A stretch of 64,000 nucleotides of DNA. Origin: Lysobacterales bacterium (GTDB lineage: Bacteria; Pseudomonadota; Gammaproteobacteria; Xanthomonadales; Xanthomonadaceae). A model generated the notes under the pieces. It was not told the origin of the DNA, did no database searches, and saw only the letters and a list, made by a program, of their open reading frames with translations. This document shows, in pieces, positions 25,527 through 34,946 of the stretch (position 1 is its first letter; the number at the start of each line of letters is the position of its first letter). A program made the position numbers and the translations under genes. Location of the stretch: positions 122,874 through 186,873 of the forward strand of contig JAGRJY010000043.1 in assembly GCA_020442465.1 (NCBI GenBank), in the 5' to 3' direction.

Positions 25527-26487
25527 ACGCGGACATCGCCAGCTGCAACATGATGCGCATCTCGCTGCGCAGGCTGGCCGGTTCGACGACTTCGGCGTCG
25601 GGACCGTAGCGCAACACGTCCATCAGCAGCTCGCGCGGATTCGAGTACGGCAGGCGCAGCTCGTAGCGTCCGTCCGGCAGGTACTGCCCTTGCTGCTTGG
25701 AGTGCCAGTGTTCGTCGGCGACCCAGCGCGCCGCATGCGGCGAGAAGCGCAGCGTGGCCCAGGCCTTGGCCGGGCCCGAGAAAATGCCGTAGCCCGAAGC
25801 GAGGTGGGCGTCGAGTTCGCTTTCCTGCACGTCGATGGCGACTTCCTTGCCGCGCTGCGGATGGGCGATGCGATCGAGTGCGAAGCTGCGCAGCGCCTCG
25901 CGGTCGTGATCCCAGGCATCGAGGTACCAGTTGTCGCGGTAGTGGGTGAGCCGCTGCGGCGACACCTTGCGCCGGGTCGGCGTGTTGGTCGAACGGGCGC
26001 GATAGTCGAATTCGATGCGGGTGCGTTCCAGCGTAGCGGTGGCGATCAGGCGGAACGCCGCCTCGTCGACACTGCGTGATCCCGCCGCCACCACGCGCAC
26101 GCGCTCGACCGGGAAGCGCTTGCCCTTGGCCTGCTCGGACAGCAGCTCGTCGATGCGTTCCTTCAAGGGCGCCAGCGCCGAACTCAGCACGCCGGGCGCA
26201 GACCGATCGAACAGCTGCTGCGCCGCGACCAGCGCATGCAGCTCGTCGGAATTCAGCCACAGGCCGGGCAGCTCGAAGCGCGGCCCGTCGGTGGTGTCGT
26301 AATAGAAGCCCTCCGGATCGGCGTTCTTCTCCACGGGCGCACCCATCGCATCGCGCAGATAGGCGATGTCACGGTAAACCGTGGCCCGCGAGCAGCCCAG
26401 TTCGTCCATCAATTTGCCGAGCGAGACCGGATAGCGCGACTTCGAGAGCAGGCGATGCAGGGTTTGCAGGCGTTCGTAGCGATCCAT
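25516..26487 (-). CDS. WYL-domain transcriptional regulator (HTH + WYL)
   Basis: 323 aa. The N-terminal winged helix-turn-helix (residues 3-60, LGKLMDELGCSRATVYRDIAYLRD) is of the DeoR/HTH_11 type. The WYL domain (about 135-215) carries RLTHYRDNWYLDAWDHDREALRSFALDRI, and a WCX domain closes the protein. WYL regulators sense small ligands or nucleic acids; the ligand is unknown here. The start at 26487 gives the normal family length. Located divergently from the SLC13 transporter and overlapping the patatin gene, it may control one or both; that is inference. Confidence 0.88.
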   Translation of the reverse strand: MDRYERLQTLHRLLSKSRYPVSLGKLMDELGCSRATVYRDIAYLRDAMGAPVEKNADPEGFYYDTTDGPRFELPGLWLNSDELHALVAAQQLFDRSAPGVLSSALAPLKERIDELLSEQAKGKRFPVERVRVVAAGSRSVDEAAFRLIATATLERTRIEFDYRARSTNTPTRRKVSPQRLTHYRDNWYLDAWDHDREALRSFALDRIAHPQRGKEVAIDVQESELDAHLASGYGIFSGPAKAWATLRFSPHAARWVADEHWHSKQQGQYLPDGRYELRLPYSNPRELLMDVLRYGPDAEVVEPASLRSEMRIMLQLAMSAYAG

Positions 26488-26869
26488 CGGGCATCCGTTG
26501 GCCGTGCGGCCGAAGCTGGGCGACACCGATCGGGTGCTTCGCCCTGCGTCGGCATGCAGGGCGCACGATGCCGAAGCCGCCATGCGGAGGACTCGGCGGT
26601 CCGCCGCCCGGCCCGGGATCGATCGGTCTGGGCCTCCATTGTGCGAGCACGCGACACGCCTTGCCAGCCCGGCGCGAAGCACAGGGCCGCTCCCAGCGGC
26701 CATCCTCACATCCGCTGGGAGCGGCCTGGGCCAAACTGCTAGGGTCGGCACGGACAGGCACGAGGTTCGTGCGAGGCACCGAGCGAGGCGCAGCCCAGCA
26801 AGGCATCAAACTTGCACGGTGGGTGCGATCATCGCCCCACGGTGACGACCTGAGCAGGAGACGGATGCG
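26488..26869. other. Divergent region between the WYL regulator and the SLC13 transporter
   Basis: 382 bp without a gene. The main feature is the 15-bp perfect inverted repeat at 26685-26726. No convincing -35/-10 pair could be assigned for either gene. Confidence 0.4.
26685..26726. repeat. REP-like inverted repeat
   Basis: Arms of 15 bp (26685-26699 and 26712-26726) are perfect complements around a 12-base loop. The core GCCGCTCCCAGCGG resembles the dispersed REP palindromes of pseudomonads and xanthomonads. It lies between divergent genes. Confidence 0.6.
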
Positions 26870-28633
26870 GTGACCAGCGACATGCTGATGATTCTGGGCC
26901 TGCTGATCGTGGTGATCGCCTTGTTCATCAGCGAGCGCCTGCCGGTCGACGTGGTCGCCCTGATCGCGCTGGTCGCCGTGCTGGTGCTCGGGCTGGTACC
27001 GCCCGAGGCGGCGCTCTCCGGCTTTGCCAGCCAGGCCACCATCACCGTGGCCGCGATGTTCGTACTCAGCGCGGGGCTCTCGCGCAGTGGCGCCCTGCAC
27101 GGACTCAGCAAGCTGTTTGCGCGGCTGCGCTCGCCGGCCTGGTTCACGCTCGCGGTGATGGCGACGCTGGCGCCGCTGTCCGCTTTCGTCAACAACACCG
27201 CGGCCATGGCGGTGTTCCTGCCGGTGGTGCTCGGCGTCGCGGCACGCAACAAATTCTCGGCATCGAAAGTTCTGATCCCGATGTCCTACGCGGCGCAGAT
27301 GGGCGGCGTGTGCACCCTGATCGGCACTTCAACCAATCTGCTGGTTCATGCGATCGCCCGCGATCTGGGTCATCCGGGCTTCGCCATGTTCGACTTCCTC
27401 GGGCTCGGGCTGTGCACGATGGCGGTGGGATTCGCCTACGTGCTGCTGTTCGGCCGGCATCTGCTGCCCGAACACCGCCAGGCCGAACTGACCCAGACCT
27501 ACGAGCTCGGCAAGTACATCACCGAGCTGCGGGTGATGCCGCAGTCGCCGCTGATCGGCCAGACCGTCGCCGGCGCCAAGCTGTTCGAGCAGTACGGCAC
27601 CTTCGTGATGGAGCTGATCCGCGGCGATGACCACGTCTGGTCGCCGCGCGCGCAGAGCCTGCAGGAAGGGGACGTGCTGCTGGTGCGTGGCGAGTGGGGC
27701 CGCATCCTCGAGCTGCGCGAAGAAGCCAAGCTCGCCCTGCAGCCCGAGTTCGTGCTGCGCGATGCCCAGCTGAACGAGGCCGACAAGGTGCTCGCCGAGG
27801 CCATGGTTGCCCCGGGATCGCGCTTCATCGGCCACACGCTGAGCGAGCTCGACTTCCACTGGCACTACAACGCCACCGTGCTCGCCGTGCACCGCCGCGG
27901 CCAGATCGTGCGGGCCCGGCTCTCCGACATCCAGCTGCACGTGGGCGACGTGTTGCTGATGCACGGCGGTGCCGGCGACATGGCCTACCTGCGCCGCAAC
28001 CAGAACCTGATCGTGCTCGGCGAACGCGAGGAGTCGATCGAAGGACGACGCGCCTGGCCAGCGCTGGCGATCATGGCGGCGGTCATCCTCACCGCGAGCT
28101 TCGGCTGGCTCCCGGTGGTGAGCGCGGCGCTGCTCGGCTGCGTGGCGATGCTGCTGACCGGATGCCTGGACACCGAGGAGGCTTACGAAGCGATCGACTG
28201 GAAAGTCATCCTGCTGCTGGCCGGCGTGCTGCCACTGGGGCTCGCCCTGCAGTCTTCGGGCAGTGCGGCGTGGATCGTCGACAGCACCCTGGGGCGCCTC
28301 GACGACTTCGGACCGGTCGTGGCGCTCGGGGTGATCTACCTGCTGACCGCCGTACTCACCGAGGCGATGAGCAACAACGCCACTGCGGTGCTGATGGCGC
28401 CGTTGGCGTTCGCCACCGCGTCTCAGCTCGGCGCCAGCCCGACGCCGTTTCTGGTCGCCGTGGCGTTTGCCGCCTCGACCAGCTTCGCCACGCCGGTGGG
28501 CTACCAGACCAACACCATGATCTACAGCATCGGTGGCTACCGGTTTGCCGACTTCGTGCGCGTCGGCGCACCGCTCAACCTGGTGTTCCTGGTGACTGCC
28601 ACCCTGCTGATTCCGCAGTTCTTCCCGTTCTAG
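26870..28633 (+). CDS. SLC13/DASS-type permease with two internal RCK_C (TrkA-C) domains
   Basis: 587 aa. Two hydrophobic halves of about five helices each flank a soluble middle part with two RCK_C domains (about residues 223-285 and 312-370, each with an EGDVLLVRG- or HVGDVLLMHG-type strand). The NNTAAMAVFLPV and SNNATAVLMAPLA repeats and IGTSTN are the substrate/sodium sites of the DASS family. Such proteins carry sulfate or carboxylates; the substrate cannot be decided. GTG start with GGAG upstream. It is divergent from the WYL regulator. Confidence 0.88.
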   Translation: MTSDMLMILGLLIVVIALFISERLPVDVVALIALVAVLVLGLVPPEAALSGFASQATITVAAMFVLSAGLSRSGALHGLSKLFARLRSPAWFTLAVMATLAPLSAFVNNTAAMAVFLPVVLGVAARNKFSASKVLIPMSYAAQMGGVCTLIGTSTNLLVHAIARDLGHPGFAMFDFLGLGLCTMAVGFAYVLLFGRHLLPEHRQAELTQTYELGKYITELRVMPQSPLIGQTVAGAKLFEQYGTFVMELIRGDDHVWSPRAQSLQEGDVLLVRGEWGRILELREEAKLALQPEFVLRDAQLNEADKVLAEAMVAPGSRFIGHTLSELDFHWHYNATVLAVHRRGQIVRARLSDIQLHVGDVLLMHGGAGDMAYLRRNQNLIVLGEREESIEGRRAWPALAIMAAVILTASFGWLPVVSAALLGCVAMLLTGCLDTEEAYEAIDWKVILLLAGVLPLGLALQSSGSAAWIVDSTLGRLDDFGPVVALGVIYLLTAVLTEAMSNNATAVLMAPLAFATASQLGASPTPFLVAVAFAASTSFATPVGYQTNTMIYSIGGYRFADFVRVGAPLNLVFLVTATLLIPQFFPF

Positions 28634-28788
28634 CGCGTGCCCGGATCGGGCGGCGGGGCCACCCCGGCCGTGCAGCATGCATCGCCGTCGTTGCCCGACG
28701 ATTCACGCCGATTGAGCGACGAACCGGTACCATCTGCGACTTTTCACGCCAGCCGGAACGATCGGCTGCGATTTTCCAGGAGCTACCC

Positions 28789-29547
28789 ATGCGACGCACC
28801 CTTCCTCTCGTGGCCGCCTTGAGCCTCGTTCTCTCCGCACACGCCCAGGCCGGCAGCACCGACGGCTGGACCGGCACCGGCGAGCTCGGCCTGGCCATGG
28901 CGCGCGGCAACGCGCGTTCCGAAAACCTCAACACCAAGCTCGCCTTCATCAACGAAGACGACCGCTGGAAGCACGAATTCGGCTTCGCCGCGCTGCGCGC
29001 CAAGGGCGAAGTGACCGGCGACTTCGACGGCGACGGCGTGCCCGAGGAACGCTTTGAACTCAATGCCAACCGCTACGAGTTCTCCGCGTCCAGCGCGCTC
29101 AAGGTCAACGAGCGGTCTTCGTGGGTCGCCTCGCTGCGCTACGAGAACGACGACTTCGCCCCGTTCGAGCATCAGTCGACCTTCGCGATCGGCTACGGCC
29201 ACAGCTTCATCGACTCGGAAGCGACCAAGCTGCGCGCCGAAGTGGGCCCCGGTTACCGTCGTGCCAAGAACGCGTCGACCGGCGAGACCGAATCCGACGG
29301 CATCGTGCGTGGCCTGATCGACTATTCGCATCAGCTCACTGCCACCACCAAGCTCGGCAATCACTTCCTGATCGAGTCGGGCTCGGACAACACCTTCATG
29401 CAGAACGACTTCGGACTGAGCGTGGCGATCAACTCGTCGTTCGCGCTGAAAGCCGGCCTGCAGGTGCGCCACAACACCGAGGTTGCGGCCGGCCGCGACA
29501 AGACCGACACGCTGACCACGGTCAACCTGGTCTACACCATCAAGTAG
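28789..29547 (+). CDS. DUF481 family outer-membrane protein (YdiY-like)
   Basis: 252 aa. A signal peptide (1-22, cleaved at AQA) and then alternating, Gly/aromatic beta-strands. It begins with WTGTGELGLAMARGNARSENLNTKL, the usual opening of the DUF481 'salt-induced outer membrane protein' family, and ends on a charged strand VNLVYTIK. A membrane beta-barrel is expected; no catalytic motif is seen. AGGAG lies 7 bases before the ATG. It stands 155 bp after the transporter on the same strand. Confidence 0.85.
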   Translation: MRRTLPLVAALSLVLSAHAQAGSTDGWTGTGELGLAMARGNARSENLNTKLAFINEDDRWKHEFGFAALRAKGEVTGDFDGDGVPEERFELNANRYEFSASSALKVNERSSWVASLRYENDDFAPFEHQSTFAIGYGHSFIDSEATKLRAEVGPGYRRAKNASTGETESDGIVRGLIDYSHQLTATTKLGNHFLIESGSDNTFMQNDFGLSVAINSSFALKAGLQVRHNTEVAAGRDKTDTLTTVNLVYTIK

Positions 29548-29601
29548 TCGATCGCCGCCGGCCCGGGCAGCGGCCGAGGCAGCGGCCGAGGCACCGACCG
29601 C

Positions 29602-29620
29602 GGCGCCGGACTCCGGCGCC
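29602..29620. terminator. Hairpin between convergent DUF481 gene and hemC
   Basis: Arms GGCGCCG and CGGCGCC (29602-29608 and 29614-29620) around a 5-base loop. The preceding 40 bases repeat GGCAGCGGCCGA. It could end transcription from either side but has no U tract. Confidence 0.4.
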
Positions 29621-30547
29621 TCACCTGGCCGCGTCGCCCAGCAGCGCCGCGGCACCCTGCGCGAGCAACGCCTCGGCCACGGTCTGGCCCAGCTGTTCGG
29701 GCGACTGGCCCGCGGTGGATGACGCCTGCGCACGCACGCTGCGTCCGTCCTCGGCGCCCACCCAGCCCGCAAGCTGCCAGCCGTCTGCCTGTGCGCTGGC
29801 AAAGGCCGCCACCGGCACGTGACAGCTGCCATGCAGTGCGCGGTTCATCGCGCGCTCGGCCTCGACCGCGGCGCGCGTGGCCGCATGGTCGAGGGCACGC
29901 AGGTATCCGGCACGCTCGCCGAGGTCAGCGCGTGCTTCGATCGCAATCGCACCCTGAGCCGGCGCCGGCAGCCAGGTCGGTGGTTCCAGCCGGGCGCGGA
30001 TACGCGCGTCGAAACCGAGTCGCTGCAGCCCGGCGCAGGCGAGAATGATGGCGTCGTAGTCGCCGGCGTCCAGCTTGGCCAGCCGCGTATTGACGTTGCC
30101 GCGCAGGTCGCGCACGACGAGGTCAGGGCGCAAGGCCAGCAGTTGCGCCCGGCGGCGCAGCGACGAGGTGCCCACCACAGCTCCGGCAGGCAGCGCGGAC
30201 AGCGAATCGTGGCGACCGCTCACCAGCGCATCGAACGGATCGGCGCGCTCGAGGATGGCCGGCAGCTCGAAGCCCGGCTCGAGATCCATCGGCACGTCCT
30301 TCAGCGAATGCACGGCGCAGTCGGCCTCGCCGCGCTGCATCGCGACCTCCAGCTCCTTGAGGAACAGTCCCTTGCCGCCGATCGCCGCCAGCGATCGATC
30401 GAGCACCTCGTCGCCCCGCGTCGACAGGGGCAGAAGCGAAACGTCGAGTTCAGGAAACTGCCGGCGCAGGCGATCTGCCACGTGTTCGGTTTGCCACATC
30501 GCCAGCGCACTCTTGCGGGTGGCGATGCGCAGGATCGGACGACTCAC
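29621..30547 (-). CDS. hemC: Hydroxymethylbilane synthase (porphobilinogen deaminase)
   Basis: 308 aa. It joins four porphobilinogen units into hydroxymethylbilane in haem synthesis, and supplies tetrapyrrole for cobalamin too. The dipyrromethane cofactor attaches to Cys242 (LHGSCHVPV), the same number as in E. coli, and the catalytic Asp84 is in [19 protein letters not shown] and the [11 protein letters not shown] strand are intact. The GTG start overlaps the algR stop by 4 bp (GTGA), so expression is coupled to the regulator. hemD, which often follows hemC, is not present. Confidence 0.95.
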   Translation of the reverse strand: MSRPILRIATRKSALAMWQTEHVADRLRRQFPELDVSLLPLSTRGDEVLDRSLAAIGGKGLFLKELEVAMQRGEADCAVHSLKDVPMDLEPGFELPAILERADPFDALVSGRHDSLSALPAGAVVGTSSLRRRAQLLALRPDLVVRDLRGNVNTRLAKLDAGDYDAIILACAGLQRLGFDARIRARLEPPTWLPAPAQGAIAIEARADLGERAGYLRALDHAATRAAVEAERAMNRALHGSCHVPVAAFASAQADGWQLAGWVGAEDGRSVRAQASSTAGQSPEQLGQTVAEALLAQGAAALLGDAAR

Positions 30548-31269
30548 AATTCACGCACCCGCTTGCGCAGGCTGGGCAGGCAGCGTCGGCTGACGTCGAG
30601 CAGCTTGTCGACGTGCCGAAGCCGGGCGCGGGTCTGCCCGTCGGCGGCGCGGCGCAGCTCGATGATCTCGTCGGTGGCGACCAGGCAGTTGCGATGGATG
30701 CGCAGGAAGCGCTCGGAGAATTCCAGCTCGAGCGACTTCAGTGAGTCCTCGATCAGGTCTTCGCCGTGCTCGTGGTGGATCACCACATACTTCTCTTCGG
30801 CCTGCAGGTAGTAGACCTCGGTGATCGGGATCAGCCGCATGCTGCCGCGCAGCCGCGCACACAGATGGGTGCGCTGCTTCGATTCGGGCAGGTTCGGCGG
30901 CGGCAGCTCGCCGAGCATGCGCCGGGCCTTGTCCAGCGCAGCGATCAGTCGGTCATGACGCACCGGCTTCAGCAGATAGTCGATCGCGCCGGCATCGAAG
31001 GCGGCCAGCGCGTGTTCGTCGTAGGCGGTGCAGAAGATGATCGCCGGACGCTGCTCCTGCTGCGCCATGTGGCGGGCGGCCTCCATCCCGTCCATGATCG
31101 GCATGGAAATGTCGAGCAGCACCAGGTCGGGCTGCAGGGCCACGGCCATCTCCCAGGCGCTGCGGCCGTCGCCGGCTTCGCCGACCAGTTCCACATCGGC
31201 CATCGGGGCCAACAGGTCCACCAGCCGCTCACGCGCCAGCGGTTCGTCATCGACGATCAGTACACGCAT
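30544..31269 (-). CDS. algR: LytTR-family response regulator, AlgR-like
   Basis: 241 aa. The receiver domain (1-118) has the acidic pair at 7-9, the phosphoacceptor Asp53 (LLDISMP), Thr in FCTAYDEH and Lys in LLKPV. A LytTR DNA-binding domain (about 135-235) follows ([20 protein letters not shown], then [10 protein letters not shown]). In Pseudomonas AlgR controls alginate and motility genes and lies next to hemC as here. No sensor kinase gene (algZ/fimS) is adjacent in the window. GAGG stands upstream of the ATG. Confidence 0.9.
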   Translation of the reverse strand: MRVLIVDDEPLARERLVDLLAPMADVELVGEAGDGRSAWEMAVALQPDLVLLDISMPIMDGMEAARHMAQQEQRPAIIFCTAYDEHALAAFDAGAIDYLLKPVRHDRLIAALDKARRMLGELPPPNLPESKQRTHLCARLRGSMRLIPITEVYYLQAEEKYVVIHHEHGEDLIEDSLKSLELEFSERFLRIHRNCLVATDEIIELRRAADGQTRARLRHVDKLLDVSRRCLPSLRKRVREL

Positions 31270-31595
31270 GTCGCCTCGCTTGTGCTGGGGCGCAGGCGTC
31301 AGGTGCACGGCGAAAGGGAGCTGCACCCGCGGCCGCCCCGCACCGACGGCATCCGCACGCTGTCCCCGTTCCCCGCACCACCGGCCGCTCCACCGCCCGA
31401 AGGTTCGTCCGCATAGTAGCGGGCTGATCCCGATCGGGCCATCCGGTCTGCCTCGATGCGGTGCAGCATGTCGCGCCACCGGCATCGACGACCGGACCGA
31501 CGGCAGGGCGCGATCCACCCTGCGCCAACGACAACGGGCCGGCGAAAGCCGGCCCGTCGTGGGGACGCCGTGGCGGCCGTTCGGCCGCGCCGGAA
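31270..31595. other. Spacer between algR and the TorF-type porin gene
   Basis: 326 bp without a gene, both neighbours on the minus strand. It holds the porin terminator hairpin at 31534-31557 and presumably the algR promoter, which I could not locate with confidence. Confidence 0.4.
31534..31557 (-). terminator. Candidate terminator of the porin gene
   Basis: A perfect 10-bp stem ACGGGCCGGC/GCCGGCCCGT with a four-base loop (TTTC on the transcribed strand), 38 bp past the stop. There is little U tract. Confidence 0.55.
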
Positions 31596-32285
31596 TCAGA
31601 ACAGGTCGATCGTGGTCGACAGGGTGAACAGGAAACGACCGTCGGCATTCGGCGAGTCGTTGAGATCGGTGTCCGAATAGCCGAGATAAGCCGTGAACGG
31701 TCCGAGCGGATGCGACACGCCGACCTGACCATGGAAATACTCTTCGTCGAAGTCGACGTAGTCGGTGTACGAGGCCTCGAGATCGAGCGAGAAGTCGTTG
31801 CCGAGGTCGATCGAGTGATTGCCCTTGAGGCGATAGGCCTCGCCGTCGAACACATCGTCGTCGTCGGAGTAGAAGAAGGCCAGCTCGGTGCCGGTCGGGA
31901 AGGTCACGCCGACGGTGTACTCCTCGTAGTCGTAGCCGCTGCTCGGCGCGCCGAGGTAGGTGTAGGCGAGGATGCCGACGTTCCAGCCCCAGCCACTCTC
32001 GTACTCGCGGGCGTAGCCGCCGTAGTAGTCGATCTCGATGTCGGCGTCGTCATCGTCGCCGAAGTCGACGTTCGAGCCCCAGGCGCCGAAGTAGAAGCCG
32101 TTCTCCCACTCGTAGTCGAGACTGATCTGCAGCGCGGGATTGAAGTTGCTGTCACCGTCACCCTGGGTCTGGCTGATGCCGTCGAACAGGTAGTCGGACG
32201 CCGCGGTGATGGTGGTGGACATCGAGCCTGCCGACGCGGAGCCCGCGAATGCAGTCAAGGCGAGGAAGAGCACGGAACGACGCAT
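31596..32285 (-). CDS. TorF-family putative porin
   Basis: 229 aa. Signal peptide 1-19 (cleavage at ASA). The mature protein is an acidic beta-barrel candidate: regularly alternating Tyr/Trp-rich strands, Asp-rich turns and a C-terminal phenylalanine (TIDLF). It starts with ITAASDYLFDGISQTQGD, the usual TIGR02001 opening. AGGAG before the ATG supports the start. Substrate and regulation are unknown; the strongly acidic loops (several Asp in a row) are notable. It lies alone, with the EAL gene upstream. Confidence 0.82.
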   Translation of the reverse strand: MRRSVLFLALTAFAGSASAGSMSTTITAASDYLFDGISQTQGDGDSNFNPALQISLDYEWENGFYFGAWGSNVDFGDDDDADIEIDYYGGYAREYESGWGWNVGILAYTYLGAPSSGYDYEEYTVGVTFPTGTELAFFYSDDDDVFDGEAYRLKGNHSIDLGNDFSLDLEASYTDYVDFDEEYFHGQVGVSHPLGPFTAYLGYSDTDLNDSPNADGRFLFTLSTTIDLF

Positions 32286-32571
32286 AGGGTGTCTCCTGAA
32301 GATCTCTGGCGGGAATCGGGGCACAGCGGCGATCGCCGGTTCTCGTATTCGATGACGCGTGGCGGAACCGGTGGATCGGCGATGGGATCATCGCGTCGCC
32401 CGAAACAGAAAGCAAACGGCGACGCCGCGCTGAGTTGGTGCCGGATGCACCAAGGCCGGGAGCCGAATTCCGGCCTGCGCCGGCCTCCGCCACGCCGTAT
32501 CGTCGGCCACGCCGCGCCGATCTATTTCAAATCAATAAGTTGTGCGCCACTCACCGCGCAACCCGCGGCGA

Positions 32572-34770
32572 TCAGCCGGTCACCAGCTGGAACAGGTCGT
32601 CGGCTTCCATCGGCTTGCCGAACAGGTAGCCCTGGGCGTCGTCGCAGCCCATCGAAAGCAGGCGATCGCGCTGCTCGGCGGTCTCCACGCCCTCGGCGAT
32701 GACGCGCAGCCGGAGCAGATGGCCCATGTTGATGACCAGCGCGGCGATCACCTGGTCCTCGGGTCGCTGGGTCAGGCCGGTGATGAAGGCGCGGTCGATC
32801 TTCAGCCGATCGATCGGCAGCTTCTGCAGGTGCGACAGCGAGGAGTAGCCGGTACCGAAATCGTCGATCGCGACCCGTATGCCCATGCCGCGCACCTGTT
32901 CGAGCAAGGTGGTCAGCCCATGGGTGTCGTCCATCATCAGGCTTTCGGTGACCTCCAGCTCGATGCGGGTCGGATCGACCGACGTCCGCTGCAGGGTGTC
33001 GCGCACCATGCTGACGAAGTCCGGATCCTTGAGCTGGCGCATCGACACATTGACCGCCATGCACAGGTCCTTGCCCGCTTGCATCCAGCGCTGTTGCTGC
33101 ATGCAGGCCTCGTGCAGGATCCACTCGCCCATCGCGACGATGTGGCCGGAGTCTTCCGCGGCAGGCACGAAGATCAGCGGCGACACCGTTTCCTCAGGCG
33201 TACGCTGCCAGCGCACCAGCGCCTCGACCCCGAACACGTTGCCCGAGGCGAGTTCCACCTGTGGCTGGTACAGCAGCTTCAGGCATTTGCGCTCGACCGA
33301 GTAGCGCAACTCGCGGATGGTCTGCAGGCGGCTCTGCAGGTCGCGCTCGAACTGACCGTCGAAATACTGGAACGAGGAGCGCGCCACCCGCTTCGCCTGC
33401 TTGAGGGCAATGCCGGCATTGCGATAGACCAGCGAGGGCTCCTTGCCGTGGTCGGGATAGCGCGCCACGCCGACCGACATCGACAGCGGAATATCGTTGC
33501 CGTCGACGACGATGTTGTGCTCGAGCCGGCGATGCAGTTCGCGCAGCCGGTCTTCGAGCTCTTCCTCGCTGCCGCCGTGGATGATCGCGAAGGTGTCGGC
33601 CGAGGTGCGGGCGACGAAACTGCCGCCACCGAACACGTTGCGCAGGATGCCCGCCGCGGTCTGCAGCGTGCGGTCGCCGATCTCATGACCCAGGCCATCG
33701 TTCACCGCCTGGAAGTTGTCGATGTCGGCGACGACGACCTGGAAGCTGGGCTTCTCGGCGCCCTGGCGTTCGATCTCCTGTTCGAAGGCGGCGCGATTGG
33801 GCAACCGGGTCAGGCGATCCCAGTAGGCCAGGTCTTCCAGGGTCTCGAACATGTGCGCGTTGTCGAAGCCGACCGCGATGTTGATCGAGAACACTTCGAG
33901 CAGCTTGCGGTCGAGTTCGCTCAGCGGCCGTCCGGTGGCGACGTGCACCACCAGGTCCTCGCCGCGCGGCGAATGGATGTACAGCACGGTGCGATCGTGC
34001 TCGTAGAGATTGCGTCGCTCCTGCAGGGCCGTGCGGATGTCGGCCTCGATCTGCGGTGCGCCAAGATCGTGGATCGACCGACCCCGATAGTCGGCATAGC
34101 GTCCAGCCGCCGCGACGATCGTCGCGCCGGTACCGCCGGAGGGCTGGGCACACAGCACGCCGTCTTCGGGGACGCCGATCAGCGAGCAGAGCTGGATCAG
34201 CACACCGTTGGAGAATCGCCCGACCGCCTGCACCGCGAGCAGATCGGAGGCCGACCCGATGATTTCCTCGAGGCCGCGTCGGCTCGCCTCGATCATGCGG
34301 ATCTGCTGGTACGAGCGCAGCGCCGCGGCCAGGGTCGTGGTCAGCCGCGTGGCGGTGAGATCGGCCTTGGCCTTGTAGTCGTTGATGTCGTACTTCTGCA
34401 CCACCTCGAGTTCCGGCGCGTAGCCGGGCTGGCCGGTGCGCAATACCAGCCGCACTGCCGCGTCGTGCAGTTCCTCGCGGATGTAGCCGACCAGTTTGAG
34501 GCCAGCGTCGTCCGACTCCATGACCACGTCGAGCAGCACGCAGCAATAGGTCTCGGAGGCGAGCAGCCCTCGGGCTTCGGCAGCCGAATAGGCGCTGTCG
34601 AACTGCAGTGCGCGTTCGAACAGGCGCACGTTGCGCAGGGCGAAACGGGTGGCGCGATGGATCTCCTCGTCGTCGTCGACGATGAGGATTCGCCAAGGCT
34701 CGAGTACCGGTTCCGCGAGCCCGGTGCCTTCCTCCTCCTCGGCGAATTGCAGTAGATCCTCGTCGTGCAT
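32572..34770 (-). CDS. Response regulator with DUF3369, degenerate GGDEF and intact EAL domains (c-di-GMP phosphodiesterase)
   Basis: 732 aa. Order: receiver domain (about 25-145, with Asp81 in LLDVVME), DUF3369 (about 155-310), GGDEF (about 325-450) and EAL (about 465-720). The GGDEF loop reads SADTF, so cyclase activity is very unlikely, but the RLPNRAAF and DIDNFQAVND elements remain. The EAL domain has EALVRW, NVSMRQL, EVTES, DDFGTGYSSL, KIDRAF and EGVETAEQ, all intact, so it should hydrolyse c-di-GMP. I chose ATG 34770, with GGGG/AGGGG upstream. No cognate kinase gene is next to it. It is divergent from fadD. Confidence 0.9.
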   Translation of the reverse strand: MHDEDLLQFAEEEEGTGLAEPVLEPWRILIVDDDEEIHRATRFALRNVRLFERALQFDSAYSAAEARGLLASETYCCVLLDVVMESDDAGLKLVGYIREELHDAAVRLVLRTGQPGYAPELEVVQKYDINDYKAKADLTATRLTTTLAAALRSYQQIRMIEASRRGLEEIIGSASDLLAVQAVGRFSNGVLIQLCSLIGVPEDGVLCAQPSGGTGATIVAAAGRYADYRGRSIHDLGAPQIEADIRTALQERRNLYEHDRTVLYIHSPRGEDLVVHVATGRPLSELDRKLLEVFSINIAVGFDNAHMFETLEDLAYWDRLTRLPNRAAFEQEIERQGAEKPSFQVVVADIDNFQAVNDGLGHEIGDRTLQTAAGILRNVFGGGSFVARTSADTFAIIHGGSEEELEDRLRELHRRLEHNIVVDGNDIPLSMSVGVARYPDHGKEPSLVYRNAGIALKQAKRVARSSFQYFDGQFERDLQSRLQTIRELRYSVERKCLKLLYQPQVELASGNVFGVEALVRWQRTPEETVSPLIFVPAAEDSGHIVAMGEWILHEACMQQQRWMQAGKDLCMAVNVSMRQLKDPDFVSMVRDTLQRTSVDPTRIELEVTESLMMDDTHGLTTLLEQVRGMGIRVAIDDFGTGYSSLSHLQKLPIDRLKIDRAFITGLTQRPEDQVIAALVINMGHLLRLRVIAEGVETAEQRDRLLSMGCDDAQGYLFGKPMEADDLFQLVTG

Positions 34771-34946
34771 CCGCCCCTGTCCCCGCGGCTGGGCGTTGCG
34801 GCACCGCTTCGCCCTCCTCCGCAGTTCTATCACACTTTCCATGAGAGTCTCAGCGCGGCCGGGCTGCGCTGGCAGGGGGAGGCGAACTGGCGTAGCTTTT
34901 CCCCACGCAGCGGCTTCTAGACCGAGCGGACAGGAGAGGGAAAGCG

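Noticed and set aside
32542..34755. A 737-codon plus-strand frame opposite the EAL protein
   Set aside because: Antisense shadow with no recognisable domain. The minus strand encodes receiver, GGDEF and EAL motifs.
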